The translations under genes and the position numbers were made by a program. The notes below the pieces were generated by a model that saw only the letters and a list, made by a program, of their open reading frames with translations, made no database searches and was not told where the DNA came from. A DNA stretch of 64,000 nt from CALANV01 sp036381615 (lineage in GTDB: Bacteria; Pseudomonadota; Alphaproteobacteria; CACIAM-22H2), in assembly GCA_036381615.1 (NCBI GenBank), contig DASVCL010000080.1:3278-67277 (forward strand), in the 5' to 3' direction. Shown here in pieces: positions 44,543 through 53,563 of this stretch. Numbering within the stretch: the first letter of the stretch is position 1; each line of letters starts with the position of its first letter.

Positions 44543-44570
44543 GCACGTGGCCTCCTCGAATGCTGCGTCC

Positions 44571-45518
44571 TTATACCTCGGTCGCGCCGTAATAGAGCGT
44601 GACCGTGTGTCGTGCCTCGGCGAAGAACAGCCAGCGCTCCACCAGCACGCCGGCCATGGCCACGGCGGCGGCGATCAGCGCGGCGGCGCCGGCCAGCGGG
44701 TTCGGCACGAGGGCCGCGAACAGCGTGAGCACGAGCGGCAGGGCAAAGCCGAGGCCGAGCGCGATGCGGCGGAGCTTGAGCGCATGCTTGCGCGCGATGC
44801 GGAATCCCATCTCCTTGAGCAGGTAGTTCTCCTCGGTATGCGGCAGGTCGAGCACGCGCACCTTGCCGCGGCCGGTGAGACCCGTGGCGGTGGCGGGCGT
44901 CGAGGCCGCGTGCGTCGTGTCGATGAATTTCCAGTACCGCTCCTTCACCCACACGCCGAGGGGAATGGCGATCACCGCGATGATGGCGACGATCGGGTTC
45001 GCCTCGCCGCGGAGGTGAAGCAGCGCGTTGAGCCATAGCGCCCCCGTGACGAGCGCGAGCGCAAGGTAGCCCGGCACGACCCACGCGTTGTGCCACTGGT
45101 GGATCGGCCGGAGCGACGCATAGATCATCGCCGTGCAGTAGACGGTGACGACCGCCATCGCCGCGGCAAGGAAGCCGAAGACGGCGAAAACCCCGCCCGT
45201 CTCACCGACGAATACCCAGCCGATGCCGAAGACGCCGGCCGGGGCGTAGGTTACCAGCGCGGCCACGCCCTCGCGCGACAGCCACGAGGTACGGACCTGG
45301 GACACGGCGCGCCAGGCGCGCTCGGGCCGGCCGAGATGGAACACCGACGACAGCAACCCCACGGTGACGAAGCCGAGGGCAAGCGCGAGGGCCGCGAAGC
45401 CGAACCAGCCCGACGGCGGCAGCAGGCCGAGCGGCGCCAGCAACCCGGCGAGCGCAAGCACGCCGTAACCGGCGCCCGAGAGGGTGGTGAAGACGATGAC
45501 GGAAAGGGCGGGGTGCAT
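44571..45518 (-). CDS. soeC: Membrane anchor of a DMSO-reductase-type enzyme (SoeC/DmsC)
   Basis: A 315-residue inner-membrane protein with about eight helices, of the DmsC/NrfD-like anchor family. Typical parts are VLALAGLLAPLGLLPPSGW, SSVFHLGRPERAWRAVSQVR, SWLSREGVAALVTYAPAGVF and YASLRPIHQWHNAWVVPGYL (parts). It would pass electrons between quinone and the iron-sulfur subunit. A soluble loop at about 205-250 (TGRGKVRVLDLPHTEENYLL) matches SoeC/DmsC proteins. It is the third gene after the catalytic and Fe-S subunits, separated from the latter by 140 bases. The phage-like relic begins right after its stop. Confidence 0.83.
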   Translation of the reverse strand: MHPALSVIVFTTLSGAGYGVLALAGLLAPLGLLPPSGWFGFAALALALGFVTVGLLSSVFHLGRPERAWRAVSQVRTSWLSREGVAALVTYAPAGVFGIGWVFVGETGGVFAVFGFLAAAMAVVTVYCTAMIYASLRPIHQWHNAWVVPGYLALALVTGALWLNALLHLRGEANPIVAIIAVIAIPLGVWVKERYWKFIDTTHAASTPATATGLTGRGKVRVLDLPHTEENYLLKEMGFRIARKHALKLRRIALGLGFALPLVLTLFAALVPNPLAGAAALIAAAVAMAGVLVERWLFFAEARHTVTLYYGATEV

Positions 45519-45658
45519 GGGGCAGCCGCCAGCGATCAGCGGTCAGCCGACGGCTTCGGCCTGCGGGGCGCCGGACTGCATGGATTCATTGCGGTTCGAC
45601 TCATTTCTTTTCATCAGGTCGCCGTTGCCAAAAGCCGATCGCTTGTCATTGCGGCCGA

Positions 45659-46408
45659 TCATCGTGACAGCACGCGGTCGATCCACCGCAGCACGGGATG
45701 GACATCCGCCGTGGCGGCCGGCTCGAGTTCGGCCTTCGCGCCGGTAGCGCCGGCGCGATTCCGTCCCGGCCGCGGCGGCAGGTAACGGTTGACCGGCTCG
45801 TAGCCGAGTTCCGGCATCAACGCGACGCCGCCGCGTTCGGCCACCAGCCGCGACACGGCCGAGTCCGGATCCCCGAGGTCGCCGAAATGCCGCGCGCCCG
45901 CCGGGCAGGTCGACACGCAGGCCGGCACGCGTTCGGCCTCGGGCAAGTTCTCGTTGTAGATCCGGTCGATGCACAGCGTGCACTTCTTCATGACCCCGGC
46001 ATCGTCGTCGAACTCGCGCGCGCCGTAGGGGCAGGCCCACGAGCACAGCTTGCAGCCGATGCAGGTGTCGGCATTGACGAGCACGATCCCGTCCGCCTCG
46101 CGCTTGTAGGAGGCGCCCGTGGGGCAGACTTCGACGCAGGCCGGCTTTTCGCAGTGGAGGCAGCTCTTGGGAAAGTGGACGGTCCGCGCGTCCTCGCCGT
46201 CGCTCACCTCGAAGCTGTGGATGCGGTTGAACCACACGCCCGTCTGTCCGGCGCCGTAGGGATTGCGGTCGGGCAGCGGTGCGGAATGGCCGCTTGCGTT
46301 CCATTCCTTGCAGTTGACCGCGCAGGCGTGGCAACCGACGCAGGTGTCGAGATCGATGACGAGCCCGAGTTTCCTGTCGCCCGGGCGAGGCGCCTTGTAC
46401 GACGTCAT
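45659..46408 (-). CDS. soeB: Iron-sulfur subunit of the molybdoenzyme (SoeB/DmsB)
   Basis: A 249-residue ferredoxin-like subunit with four Cys clusters expected for four [4Fe-4S] centres: CVGCHACAVNCK near residue 20, CLHCEKPACVEVCP near 80, CIGCKLCSWACP near 112 and CTLC plus CVSTCPAGA near 140-170. The N-terminal GDRKLGLVIDLDTCVGCHAC and the ordered YNENLPEAERVPACV are typical of SoeB. No signal peptide is present, which fits a cytoplasmic-facing enzyme. The ATG overlaps the catalytic-subunit stop (ATGA). Confidence 0.88.
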   Translation of the reverse strand: MTSYKAPRPGDRKLGLVIDLDTCVGCHACAVNCKEWNASGHSAPLPDRNPYGAGQTGVWFNRIHSFEVSDGEDARTVHFPKSCLHCEKPACVEVCPTGASYKREADGIVLVNADTCIGCKLCSWACPYGAREFDDDAGVMKKCTLCIDRIYNENLPEAERVPACVSTCPAGARHFGDLGDPDSAVSRLVAERGGVALMPELGYEPVNRYLPPRPGRNRAGATGAKAELEPAATADVHPVLRWIDRVLSR

Positions 46409-49365
46409 GATGGGGGCGCCCGGCGCGGCTCGTTCCCGCTTCGATCCGCGCCCGTCGAGAGCGCGGGGGCCGAGGATGCAGGCCGCGCTTCCTCGACGCC
46501 GTAGCGCAGGATCTTCGGCGGCGGCTCGAAGCCGGGCGGCGTCTGCAGGGGGGCGAACTGCGGCGCGGTCTCGTCCGCCTCGTCGGGGCTCGCCTTCTCG
46601 AGGCGTACGCGGAGGTCATACCACGCCGCCTGACCCGTAACCGGATCAGAGTTCGAATAACGGTAGCCGTTCCGCTCGGGCAGCAGTTCGGCAATCAGAT
46701 GGTTGAGGAGGAAGCCGCGCTTCGCCTCGGGCGCATCGTGGGCGAGGTTCCAGGCGCCCGACCGCTTGCCGATTGCATTCCACGTCCACACGGTGTTGGG
46801 ATTGACCCCATCCATCAGGCGGACACGGGCCTTGATCCGGCCGTGATGGCTCGTCACCCAGACCCAGTCGTCGTCCTGGAGTCCGAGTGCCTCGCCGGTA
46901 CGGCGATGGACGTAGAGGCGGTTGTCACCCGTGATCTGCCGCAGCCACGCGTTCTGCGAGTGCCACGAGTGATACATCTGCATCGGCCGCTGCGTGACCG
47001 CGTGGAGCGGGAAGTCGGCATGCGGCACGTGGCTCTCCTCGAACGGCGCGTACCAGATCGGCAGCGGGTCGAAATACGTGGCCACGCGCGCGCGGTGCTG
47101 CTCGGGCGGCTGCACGGGTCCGTAACCCTTCGCGGCGAGGCGGAACTTCTGCAACGGTTCGCAATAGAGCTGCAGTACGATCTGCTCCACCTTGTCGATC
47201 AGGCCCATGCGCTTTGCGGTCTCGAGATAACCCCGATTCGCGTGCTTGCAGTAGAGCTGGTCCGGCGGCAGGTGGTAGCGCCAGAAGCATTGATTCTCGA
47301 GATAGCGTTCGAGCTGTTTCGGGTTTACGGGCCCGGCGCCGTGGCTCTCGCCGTCGGCACCGCGCCAGCCGGCGAGGGGACCGATGCCGGGCTTGCGCTC
47401 GTGATTGACGATGTAGTCCGGATAGCCGCCCGGATACTTCGGGCTGCCGTCCTCGTTCACGAAACCCGGCAGTCCGAGCCGTGCCCCCAGCTCGATGAGT
47501 ACGTCCTGGAACGGGCGCACGTCGCGATCGGGCTTGATCACCGGCTGACGGATCGAGTCGCCCGGCCCCTCGGCGGAGCCGATCGGACGGTCGAGGAGCG
47601 AGATGCAGTCCCAGCGCTCCAGATACGTGGTGTCCGGCAGCACGAGATCCGCATAAGCCACCATCTCGGAATAATAGGCATCGGCGTAGATGATGCGCGG
47701 GATCTTGTACGAGCCGTCCGGCATCTTGTCCGTCAGCATGGCCATCGTGCCGGCGGTGTTCATCGCCGAGTTCCACGACATGTTGGCCATGTACATGAAC
47801 AGCGTGTCGATCCGGTACGGGTCACCCTTCCACGCGTTGTGGATGACCATGTGCATGAGGCCGTGCGCGGCGAGCGGATGCTCCCACGAATAGGCCTTGT
47901 CGATACGCTTCGGCGTGCCGTCGGGCTCGACCAGCAGATCCTCGGGTCCCGTCGGATTGCCGAGCGGCGCGCCGTTCAGCGGGCGGTTCGGCTGCACCGT
48001 CTGACCTGCGGGCTTCGGCCCCGGCGGACAGGGGCGCGGGAAGGGCGCCTTGTAACGCCACGCCCCCGGCGTATCGATCGCGCCCAGCAGCATCTGCAGC
48101 ACGTGGATCGCGCGGCAGGTGTGAAACCCGTTGGAGTGCGCGGAGATGCCGCGCATCGCGTGCATCGAGACGGGACGGCCGATCATCGTCTCGTGGCGCC
48201 GGCCGGCCCAGTCGGTCCATGGCTGATCGAGGACGATCTGCTGCTCGAAGGCCGCGTGCGCGAGCTCCGCGGCAATGCGTTTGATCGTCGCAGCGGGCAC
48301 GCCGCAGCGCGCCGCCACCGCCTCGGGCGCGTAGCGGCGGTCGAGATAGCGTTCGGCGAGGAGCTGGAATACGGGCACCGCCCGGCGTCCATCGGGCAGC
48401 GCGACCTCGCCCACGACCGCCGGCGTGATGTCCGGCAGCAGCGCATTCACGACCTGCTTGCGGGTTGCGTCCCAGCACAACGGATTGCCGTCGGCATCCC
48501 GCGCGAACAGGCCCTCGTCCGCGCCTTCGTCCTTCACGACGAGCCACGGCGCGTTGGTGTAGCGGACGAGGAAGTCGAGGTCGATCCTGTCGGCGCGGAG
48601 CAGCTCGTGAATCAATGCCATCACGAACAGACCGTCGGTGCCGGGACGAATGCCGATCCACTCGTCGGCCACGGCCGAGTAGCCGGTGCGGATCGGGTTC
48701 ACCGACACGAACTTCGCGCCGCGCGCCTTGAGCCGGCCGATGCCGATCTTGATCGGATTCGAGTCATGGTCTTCGGCGACGCCGAACAGCATGAAGTACT
48801 TCGTGCGGTCCCAGTCCGGCTCGCCGAATTCCCAGAAGCTGCCGCCGATCGAATAGAGGCCGGCGGCGGCCATGTTGACGGAACAGAAACCGCCATGGGC
48901 GGCGAAGTTGGGCGTGCCGAACTGCGCCGCCCACCATCCGGTGAGGGCCTGGCTCTGGTCGCGGCCGGTGAAGAAGGCGAGCTTGCGGGGATCGGTCGCG
49001 CGGATGTTGCCGAGCCATTCGGTCGCGATCGCGAGCGCCTCGTCCCACTCGATTTCCTTGAATTCGCCCGTGCCGCGCTCGCCGACGCGAAGCAGCGGCT
49101 TCCTGAGCTTCGCCGGCGAATATTGCTGCATGATGCCGGCGGACCCCTTGGCGCAGAGCACGCCGCGATTCACCGGATGGTTCCTGTTGCCCTCGATGAA
49201 ACGGATGCGGCCGTCCTTGAGATGGACCTTGATGCCGCAGCGGCAGGCGCACATGTAGCAGGTCGTGTATTTGACCTCGTCCGCAATCCGGGGCGAGGTA
49301 TCGACGACCTCGGGCCCACCGAATACCCGAGCCGCCCAGTCCCGGGCTCCAGCGCCACCATCCAT
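46405..49365 (-). CDS. soeA: Molybdopterin oxidoreductase catalytic subunit, SoeA-like
   Basis: A 986-residue enzyme of the DMSO-reductase superfamily. The N-terminal [4Fe-4S] binding set is CYMCACRCG with a fourth Cys in RGVLCAKGSAG. The MGD-binding domains include AFFTGRDQSQALTGWW, IGIRPGTDGLFVMALIHELL, HSNGFHTCRAIHVLQMLLG and a C-terminal molydopterin dinucleotide-binding domain around LQDDDWVWVTSHHGRIKARV (parts). No twin-arginine signal is seen, unlike DmsA, and the 'TTCYMCACRCGIKVHLKDG' opening (part) is that of SoeA sulfite dehydrogenases. The likely reaction is sulfite to sulfate in the cytoplasm, but other members reduce or oxidise different substrates. ATG 49365 has GGAAGAGG upstream. 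Confidence 0.8.
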   Translation of the reverse strand: MDGGAGARDWAARVFGGPEVVDTSPRIADEVKYTTCYMCACRCGIKVHLKDGRIRFIEGNRNHPVNRGVLCAKGSAGIMQQYSPAKLRKPLLRVGERGTGEFKEIEWDEALAIATEWLGNIRATDPRKLAFFTGRDQSQALTGWWAAQFGTPNFAAHGGFCSVNMAAAGLYSIGGSFWEFGEPDWDRTKYFMLFGVAEDHDSNPIKIGIGRLKARGAKFVSVNPIRTGYSAVADEWIGIRPGTDGLFVMALIHELLRADRIDLDFLVRYTNAPWLVVKDEGADEGLFARDADGNPLCWDATRKQVVNALLPDITPAVVGEVALPDGRRAVPVFQLLAERYLDRRYAPEAVAARCGVPAATIKRIAAELAHAAFEQQIVLDQPWTDWAGRRHETMIGRPVSMHAMRGISAHSNGFHTCRAIHVLQMLLGAIDTPGAWRYKAPFPRPCPPGPKPAGQTVQPNRPLNGAPLGNPTGPEDLLVEPDGTPKRIDKAYSWEHPLAAHGLMHMVIHNAWKGDPYRIDTLFMYMANMSWNSAMNTAGTMAMLTDKMPDGSYKIPRIIYADAYYSEMVAYADLVLPDTTYLERWDCISLLDRPIGSAEGPGDSIRQPVIKPDRDVRPFQDVLIELGARLGLPGFVNEDGSPKYPGGYPDYIVNHERKPGIGPLAGWRGADGESHGAGPVNPKQLERYLENQCFWRYHLPPDQLYCKHANRGYLETAKRMGLIDKVEQIVLQLYCEPLQKFRLAAKGYGPVQPPEQHRARVATYFDPLPIWYAPFEESHVPHADFPLHAVTQRPMQMYHSWHSQNAWLRQITGDNRLYVHRRTGEALGLQDDDWVWVTSHHGRIKARVRLMDGVNPNTVWTWNAIGKRSGAWNLAHDAPEAKRGFLLNHLIAELLPERNGYRYSNSDPVTGQAAWYDLRVRLEKASPDEADETAPQFAPLQTPPGFEPPPKILRYGVEEARPASSAPALSTGADRSGNEPRRAPPS

Positions 49366-49601
49366 GCGAACCTCTTCCAACGGACCGTGCGCGGCACCCC
49401 TGAACGTCAGGTCGCCGCGGATTTCCTTACGACATCACAGCAATCTGGTGTGAGGCTAACGGCTCGGTCCTGCCTTCACAAGCGCGATATCCGCGGCCTA
49501 CGCAGCATGCGCCGCAGCGACGACGCGCCGTCTCACGCACTGGCGCGCGACCGCCGAGTCCCGCTACGCTTGGCGCGTTTCGAATCCGTCGAACCCGAAC
49601 C

Positions 49602-50213
49602 ATGCCTCCCAGTCCACACGCCGCGGCATTGCGAAAGCTCGCGGCCCGCGATCCCGACATCGCCGCTGCGCTCAAGCTCGTCGGCTATCCGCCGCCGCGC
49701 AACCGGCCGCCGGGTTTCACGAGCCTGCTGCGCACGATCGTGGGGCAGCAGATCTCGGCGGCGGCGGCCGCGTCGCTGTGGACGCGGCTTGCGGCCGCCA
49801 TCGACCCGATCACGCCGGAGACGGTCGCCGCACTCGACATCGAGGATCTGCGCGCGCTGGGATTCTCCCGGCAAAAGGCGCTCTATGCGCGCGGCCTCGC
49901 GCTCGACATCCTCGAGGGGCGCGTCGACCTCGATCGCGTCGCGCAGCTCGATGACGAAGCGGCCGTCAATCATCTGATCCAGATCAAAGGCATCGGCCGG
50001 TGGAGCGCCGAGATCTATCTGCTGTTCGCGCTGGGCCGGCCGGACGTGTTTCCGGCGGGCGATCTCGCCCTGCAGGTCGGCATGCAGCGGCTCAAGCGCC
50101 TGCGCCGCCGTCCGGAGCCCGACCGGCTCCTGAAGCTGGTCGAGCCGTGGCGGCCCTACCGCGGCGCCGCCGCGCATTTCCTGTGGCACTACTACGCCAA
50201 GGCGCCGATGTGA
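49602..50213 (+). CDS. DNA-3-methyladenine glycosylase II, AlkA type
   Basis: A 203-residue base-excision-repair enzyme of the HhH-GPD superfamily. The DNA-binding Gln-containing motif FTSLLRTIVGQQISAAAA is near residue 40, the helix-hairpin-helix is LIQIKGIGRWSAEIYLLFAL, and the catalytic Asp is D154 (FPAGDLALQ). It lacks the N-terminal domain of E. coli AlkA, as in many alphaproteobacterial homologues, and removes alkylated purines. It is divergent from soeA with 236 bases between. Confidence 0.9.
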   Translation: MPPSPHAAALRKLAARDPDIAAALKLVGYPPPRNRPPGFTSLLRTIVGQQISAAAAASLWTRLAAAIDPITPETVAALDIEDLRALGFSRQKALYARGLALDILEGRVDLDRVAQLDDEAAVNHLIQIKGIGRWSAEIYLLFALGRPDVFPAGDLALQVGMQRLKRLRRRPEPDRLLKLVEPWRPYRGAAAHFLWHYYAKAPM

Positions 50214-50694
50214 GCCGGCGTTCCGCCGGGACAGCGCAGCGCCTGGGACAGGCGTCGTATCGCTTGAGAGGTGTCGCTAACCCTCTGAAATCCATGTTCG
50301 AGGCCGACGTCAATTGCCGTCAGGGGCGAGGCGAAGCCCCGCGGTACTGTCCGGGACAGTGGGACAGTGGGACAGTGGGACAGTGGGACAGTGGGACAGT
50401 GGGACAGTGGGACAGGTCCCCCTGATGGCGCGTCGCGGCCGTGCCGAATCAAAACGCCCGCGCGGGTTCGGGACCCGGCGGGCGCATTTATCCGGCGCTG
50501 AAGATCGCATCGTTCGCCCGGTGCGTCAACCCGGTCCGTTCGACCAGCGCCCATGTCGCCGCCGGCCGCTCGCGGGGGCGAGAGGTCGATCGAGTCCTTA
50601 CTGCCGAACACAGCGACACTTGCACGGGGAGAAAAATCGGCGCACGCCCTTTCGGGCGGCTTGACCCTGTGAAAACGAGAAAGGTGCGCTGCTC
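50214..50694. other. Intergenic region with minisatellite
   Basis: 481 bases between convergent glycosylase and oxidoreductase genes. It holds the 8-bp tandem array listed separately. Other short ORFs have no conserved character. No terminator is clear. Confidence 0.5.
50353..50415. repeat. 8-bp tandem repeat (GGGACAGT)n
   Basis: Seven perfect copies of GGGACAGT plus a seven-base partial copy. Preceded by TACTGTCC, which is complementary to part of the unit and can form a hairpin with it. A minisatellite prone to copy-number change. Confidence 0.9.
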
Positions 50695-52044
50695 TTATGC
50701 GCCGGGGCGGCCGAGCGCGTGGCAGATCTGCCAAAAGCTGCGCACGAGCGGGAGTGCGGCGCGCGCGATCACCGGGCCACCGGGCCAACCACGCCGCGGC
50801 AGACGCGCCAGCAGACCGAACGCACCGTCGTCGCCGGCAATGGCGTCGGCAATGGCGCGGCCGACGAATGTCGTCAGCGCGACGCCGTGACCGTTGAATC
50901 CCTGCGCATACCAGATGCCGTCCGCGGCCAGGCCGACATCCGGCAGCCGGTTGCGCGTGAGGTCGACGACGCCGTTCCACACGTAGTCGATGCGCGGGGA
51001 CCCGAGCTGCGGGAACACGTGCGCGATGCGCCGCGCGAGCCACGCCGCCGCGTTCCGGTCCGATGGCGCGAACAGGCGCGCGGCCCCGCCGAACAGGAGG
51101 CGATGATCGGCCGTCAGGCGGTAGTAATCGAGCGCCGGCCGCGTGTCGAAGATCGCCACGTCCTTACGGATGAGCCGTGTCGCCATGCCGTCGAGCGGCT
51201 CGGTCGCGCCGATGAAGGTCACGACCGGCAGGATCCGGCGCGAGATGTCCGGCGCGAGCGTGCCGAGGCGCGCGTTCGCAGCCAGCACCAGATGCCGCGC
51301 CGCGACGCGGCCTTGTCCGGTGTACGCCACGTGGTTCGCGCGATCGATGCCGACGACCCGGCTGTTTTCGAAGATCTCCGCGCCGAGCGTCCGTGCCGCG
51401 CGCGCGAGGCCGTGCAGATAGCGGAGCGGATGAAGATGGGCGGCGCCGTGGTCGAGCAGCCCGCCGAAGTAAAGCGGCGAATCGACGATCGCGCGCGTCT
51501 CTTCGCGCGTGAGAGCAACGGCGTCGCGGTATCCCAGCCCATCGAGCTGCCTGGCGAGGTGCACCAGTGCTGCGGCGTCCGCACGCGAACTTGCGGCCGT
51601 GAGCGCCCCACGTTTGAGCTGACAGTCGATGCCGTGTTGCGCGACCAGATCCTCAACGAGGCGCACCGCCGCGACGGACAGCGCCCAGAGGCGCTTTCCG
51701 TCCGCCGCGCCGACCATCCCGATCAGATCCGCGATTTCGGCGGCAAAGCCCGGCAGCACGAATCCGCCATTGCGGCCCGAGGCACCGGCGCCGATCCGGT
51801 CAGCCTCGAGCACCACGACATCAAGGCCCCGCGCCGCGAGATGAAGGGCCGCCGACAGGCCGGTATAGCCGGCGCCGATGATGCACACGTCGCAACGCCG
51901 CGTTCCGGTCAGCGCGGGCGCACCCGACAGCGGCTCGGATGTAGCCTCGTAATAGGTCGATTGGGCATCTGCGGGCGCCGTTGTGCGCGTGGCGGGCGCC
52001 AGCGGCCGCGGCGTCGTTCGAGCCCAAGTACGAAATGCAAACAT
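50695..52044 (-). CDS. FAD-dependent amine oxidoreductase (DAO family, PuuB-like)
   Basis: A 449-residue flavoprotein of the D-amino-acid oxidase superfamily. FAD binding is shown by CDVCIIGAGYTGLSAALHLA near residue 50-70 and LEADRIGAGASGRNGGFVLPG after it. The interior has HLHPLRYLHGLARAARTLGA and ARHLVLAANARLG, and the C-terminal DVGLAADGIWYAQGFNGHGVALT closes the FAD site, a pattern close to gamma-glutamylputrescine oxidoreductase. The N-terminal ~45 residues (Ala/Pro/Thr-rich) are longer than usual. Substrate is unknown; no other polyamine genes are adjacent. Confidence 0.85.
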   Translation of the reverse strand: MFAFRTWARTTPRPLAPATRTTAPADAQSTYYEATSEPLSGAPALTGTRRCDVCIIGAGYTGLSAALHLAARGLDVVVLEADRIGAGASGRNGGFVLPGFAAEIADLIGMVGAADGKRLWALSVAAVRLVEDLVAQHGIDCQLKRGALTAASSRADAAALVHLARQLDGLGYRDAVALTREETRAIVDSPLYFGGLLDHGAAHLHPLRYLHGLARAARTLGAEIFENSRVVGIDRANHVAYTGQGRVAARHLVLAANARLGTLAPDISRRILPVVTFIGATEPLDGMATRLIRKDVAIFDTRPALDYYRLTADHRLLFGGAARLFAPSDRNAAAWLARRIAHVFPQLGSPRIDYVWNGVVDLTRNRLPDVGLAADGIWYAQGFNGHGVALTTFVGRAIADAIAGDDGAFGLLARLPRRGWPGGPVIARAALPLVRSFWQICHALGRPGA

Positions 52045-52410
52045 GAAAAGTCCCCAATCCGGAATGCAGACATGCGCGGCACGGGACCGGCCGCAACGTC
52101 GTTCAGCGCGGGACTAGCCGTGGATCAGGGGCGAGAAGGGCGGGGAGGAATTCACGGTCCTCGCGGCGCGCGCCGGGACCGAGCCTTGGGCGCGCCGCGA
52201 AAACGCCTGCCTTGGCGTGTGCTGCCGCGGCGATCTGCATGTAGAAGATATGGCGACGGCCCGTCACGCGATCAATCCGGAGCTATGTCGTTGATTCCAA
52301 AAAAGACAAGGTTACCGGCCCGGCGTACCGCCAGCGGACGGGTGACCGGGTCCCGTCTTCATATTAGGATTGATTAATGTAACGGGAAGCAATCAAGCCC
52401 GGAGACGCTC
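52045..52410. other. Divergent intergenic region, no gene seen
   Basis: 366 bases. An AT-richer patch just before the MBL gene (ATTAGGATTGATTAATG, 52366-52382) includes an ATTA-N8-TAAT inverted pair and is a candidate promoter/operator. Nothing else is recognised. Confidence 0.45.
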
Positions 52411-53322
52411 ATGGAGCGACCGACCCGAAGCGAGACGGCGCCGAGTTCGGCCGCAAACCCGGAGATAATGGGGTTCTTCGACCAAGCGACGTCGACGGTC
52501 TCGTATCTGGTCGTCGATCCGGCGACAGGCAAGGCCGCCATCATCGACCCGGTGCTCGATTTCGATCCCAAATCGGGTCGCATTTCCACGGCGTCGGCCG
52601 ATCGGCTGGTCGCCGCAGCGAAGCCCTACGCGGTCGAATGGATTCTCGAGACCCACGCGCATGCGGACCATCTGTCGGCCGCCGGCTATCTCAAGGAGCA
52701 GGTCGGCGGCACCGTCGCGACCGGCGCGAACATCTGCGACGTTCAGCGCACATGGGCCCAGATCTACAATCTCGGCCCCGACTTCGCGCCCGACGGGTCG
52801 CAGTTTGACCGTCTCCTGCGCGAGGGCGAGCGATTCAGGATCGGCACGCTCGACGTCACGGTATGGAACACGCCGGGCCATACGCCGGCCTGCGTGTCGT
52901 ATGTCGTCGAAGGCGCTGCCGGCCTCAAACACGTGTTCGTCGGCGACACGCTGTTCATGCCCGACTACGGTACGGCGCGCACCGATTTTCCGGGCGGCGA
53001 TGCACGCCTGCTCTATCGCTCGATCCGGCGACTGTTATCGCTGCCGCCTGAGACCAAACTTTATATGTGTCACGACTACCCGCCGAACGGCCGGGTGCCG
53101 CAATGGGTGACCACGGTCGCCGAGCAGCGATTGCAGAACGTCCATGTCAGGGACGGCGTCGGCGAGGACGAATTCGTCGCCTTCCGCGAGGCGCGCGACA
53201 AGACGCTTACCGCGCCGGCGCTCATCCTGCCCGCGATTCAGGTCAACATCCGCGCCGGCCGTCTGCCGCCGCCGGAGGACAACGGCACGGTCTATCTGAA
53301 GATGCCGCTGAACCGGGTGTAA
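52411..53322 (+). CDS. MBL-fold hydrolase, persulfide dioxygenase (Blh/ETHE1)-like
   Basis: A 303-residue metallo-beta-lactamase-fold protein. The metal motif THAHADH places H82, H84, D86 and H87. Later ligands are in WNTPGHTPACVSYV (His), VGDTLFMPDYGTARTDFPGG (Asp) and YMCHDYPPNGR (His). The order and the GTARTDFPGGDA sequence match the Blh/ETHE1 persulfide dioxygenase group, which oxidises glutathione persulfide to sulfite. This fits with the Soe-like sulfite enzyme 3 kb upstream (inference). There is no fused rhodanese domain. Confidence 0.87.
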   Translation: MERPTRSETAPSSAANPEIMGFFDQATSTVSYLVVDPATGKAAIIDPVLDFDPKSGRISTASADRLVAAAKPYAVEWILETHAHADHLSAAGYLKEQVGGTVATGANICDVQRTWAQIYNLGPDFAPDGSQFDRLLREGERFRIGTLDVTVWNTPGHTPACVSYVVEGAAGLKHVFVGDTLFMPDYGTARTDFPGGDARLLYRSIRRLLSLPPETKLYMCHDYPPNGRVPQWVTTVAEQRLQNVHVRDGVGEDEFVAFREARDKTLTAPALILPAIQVNIRAGRLPPPEDNGTVYLKMPLNRV

Positions 53323-53563
53323 CGCCGCGCCCGAACTTCGCGGCGTGCGGCTACTTGAATCGGACGGTTTCGTCCCCATCTCGTCATGTCCCCCGGCGAC
53401 GGGGGAGACGCGGCTTGGCAACGGCGCGGCTTGGTAGGGCCGGTGCGCGGCGAGGAGCCGCATTGCCGGTTGCTTCCGACGCCCGCCGCGTCTCGGGCGG
53501 GGATGGCCAAGCGTCCCCGCCCGCTGTCTTGAGCCGAGCGGCATTGCCCGCCACAATTACCTC

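Noticed and set aside
41545..44570. Direct repeat of the tRNA-Thr 3' end (attR) bounding the island
   Set aside because: I found no second copy of the tRNA 3' sequence near the right boundary or elsewhere in the window.
46699..49977. Very long plus-strand ORF (over 1,000 codons) opposite soeA
   Set aside because: It is antisense to a well-conserved molybdoenzyme gene, rich in Arg/His/Val, with no domain; a product of high-GC codon bias.
50353..50415. CRISPR-like array
   Set aside because: The repeats are 8 bp and directly adjacent, with no spacers and no cas genes.
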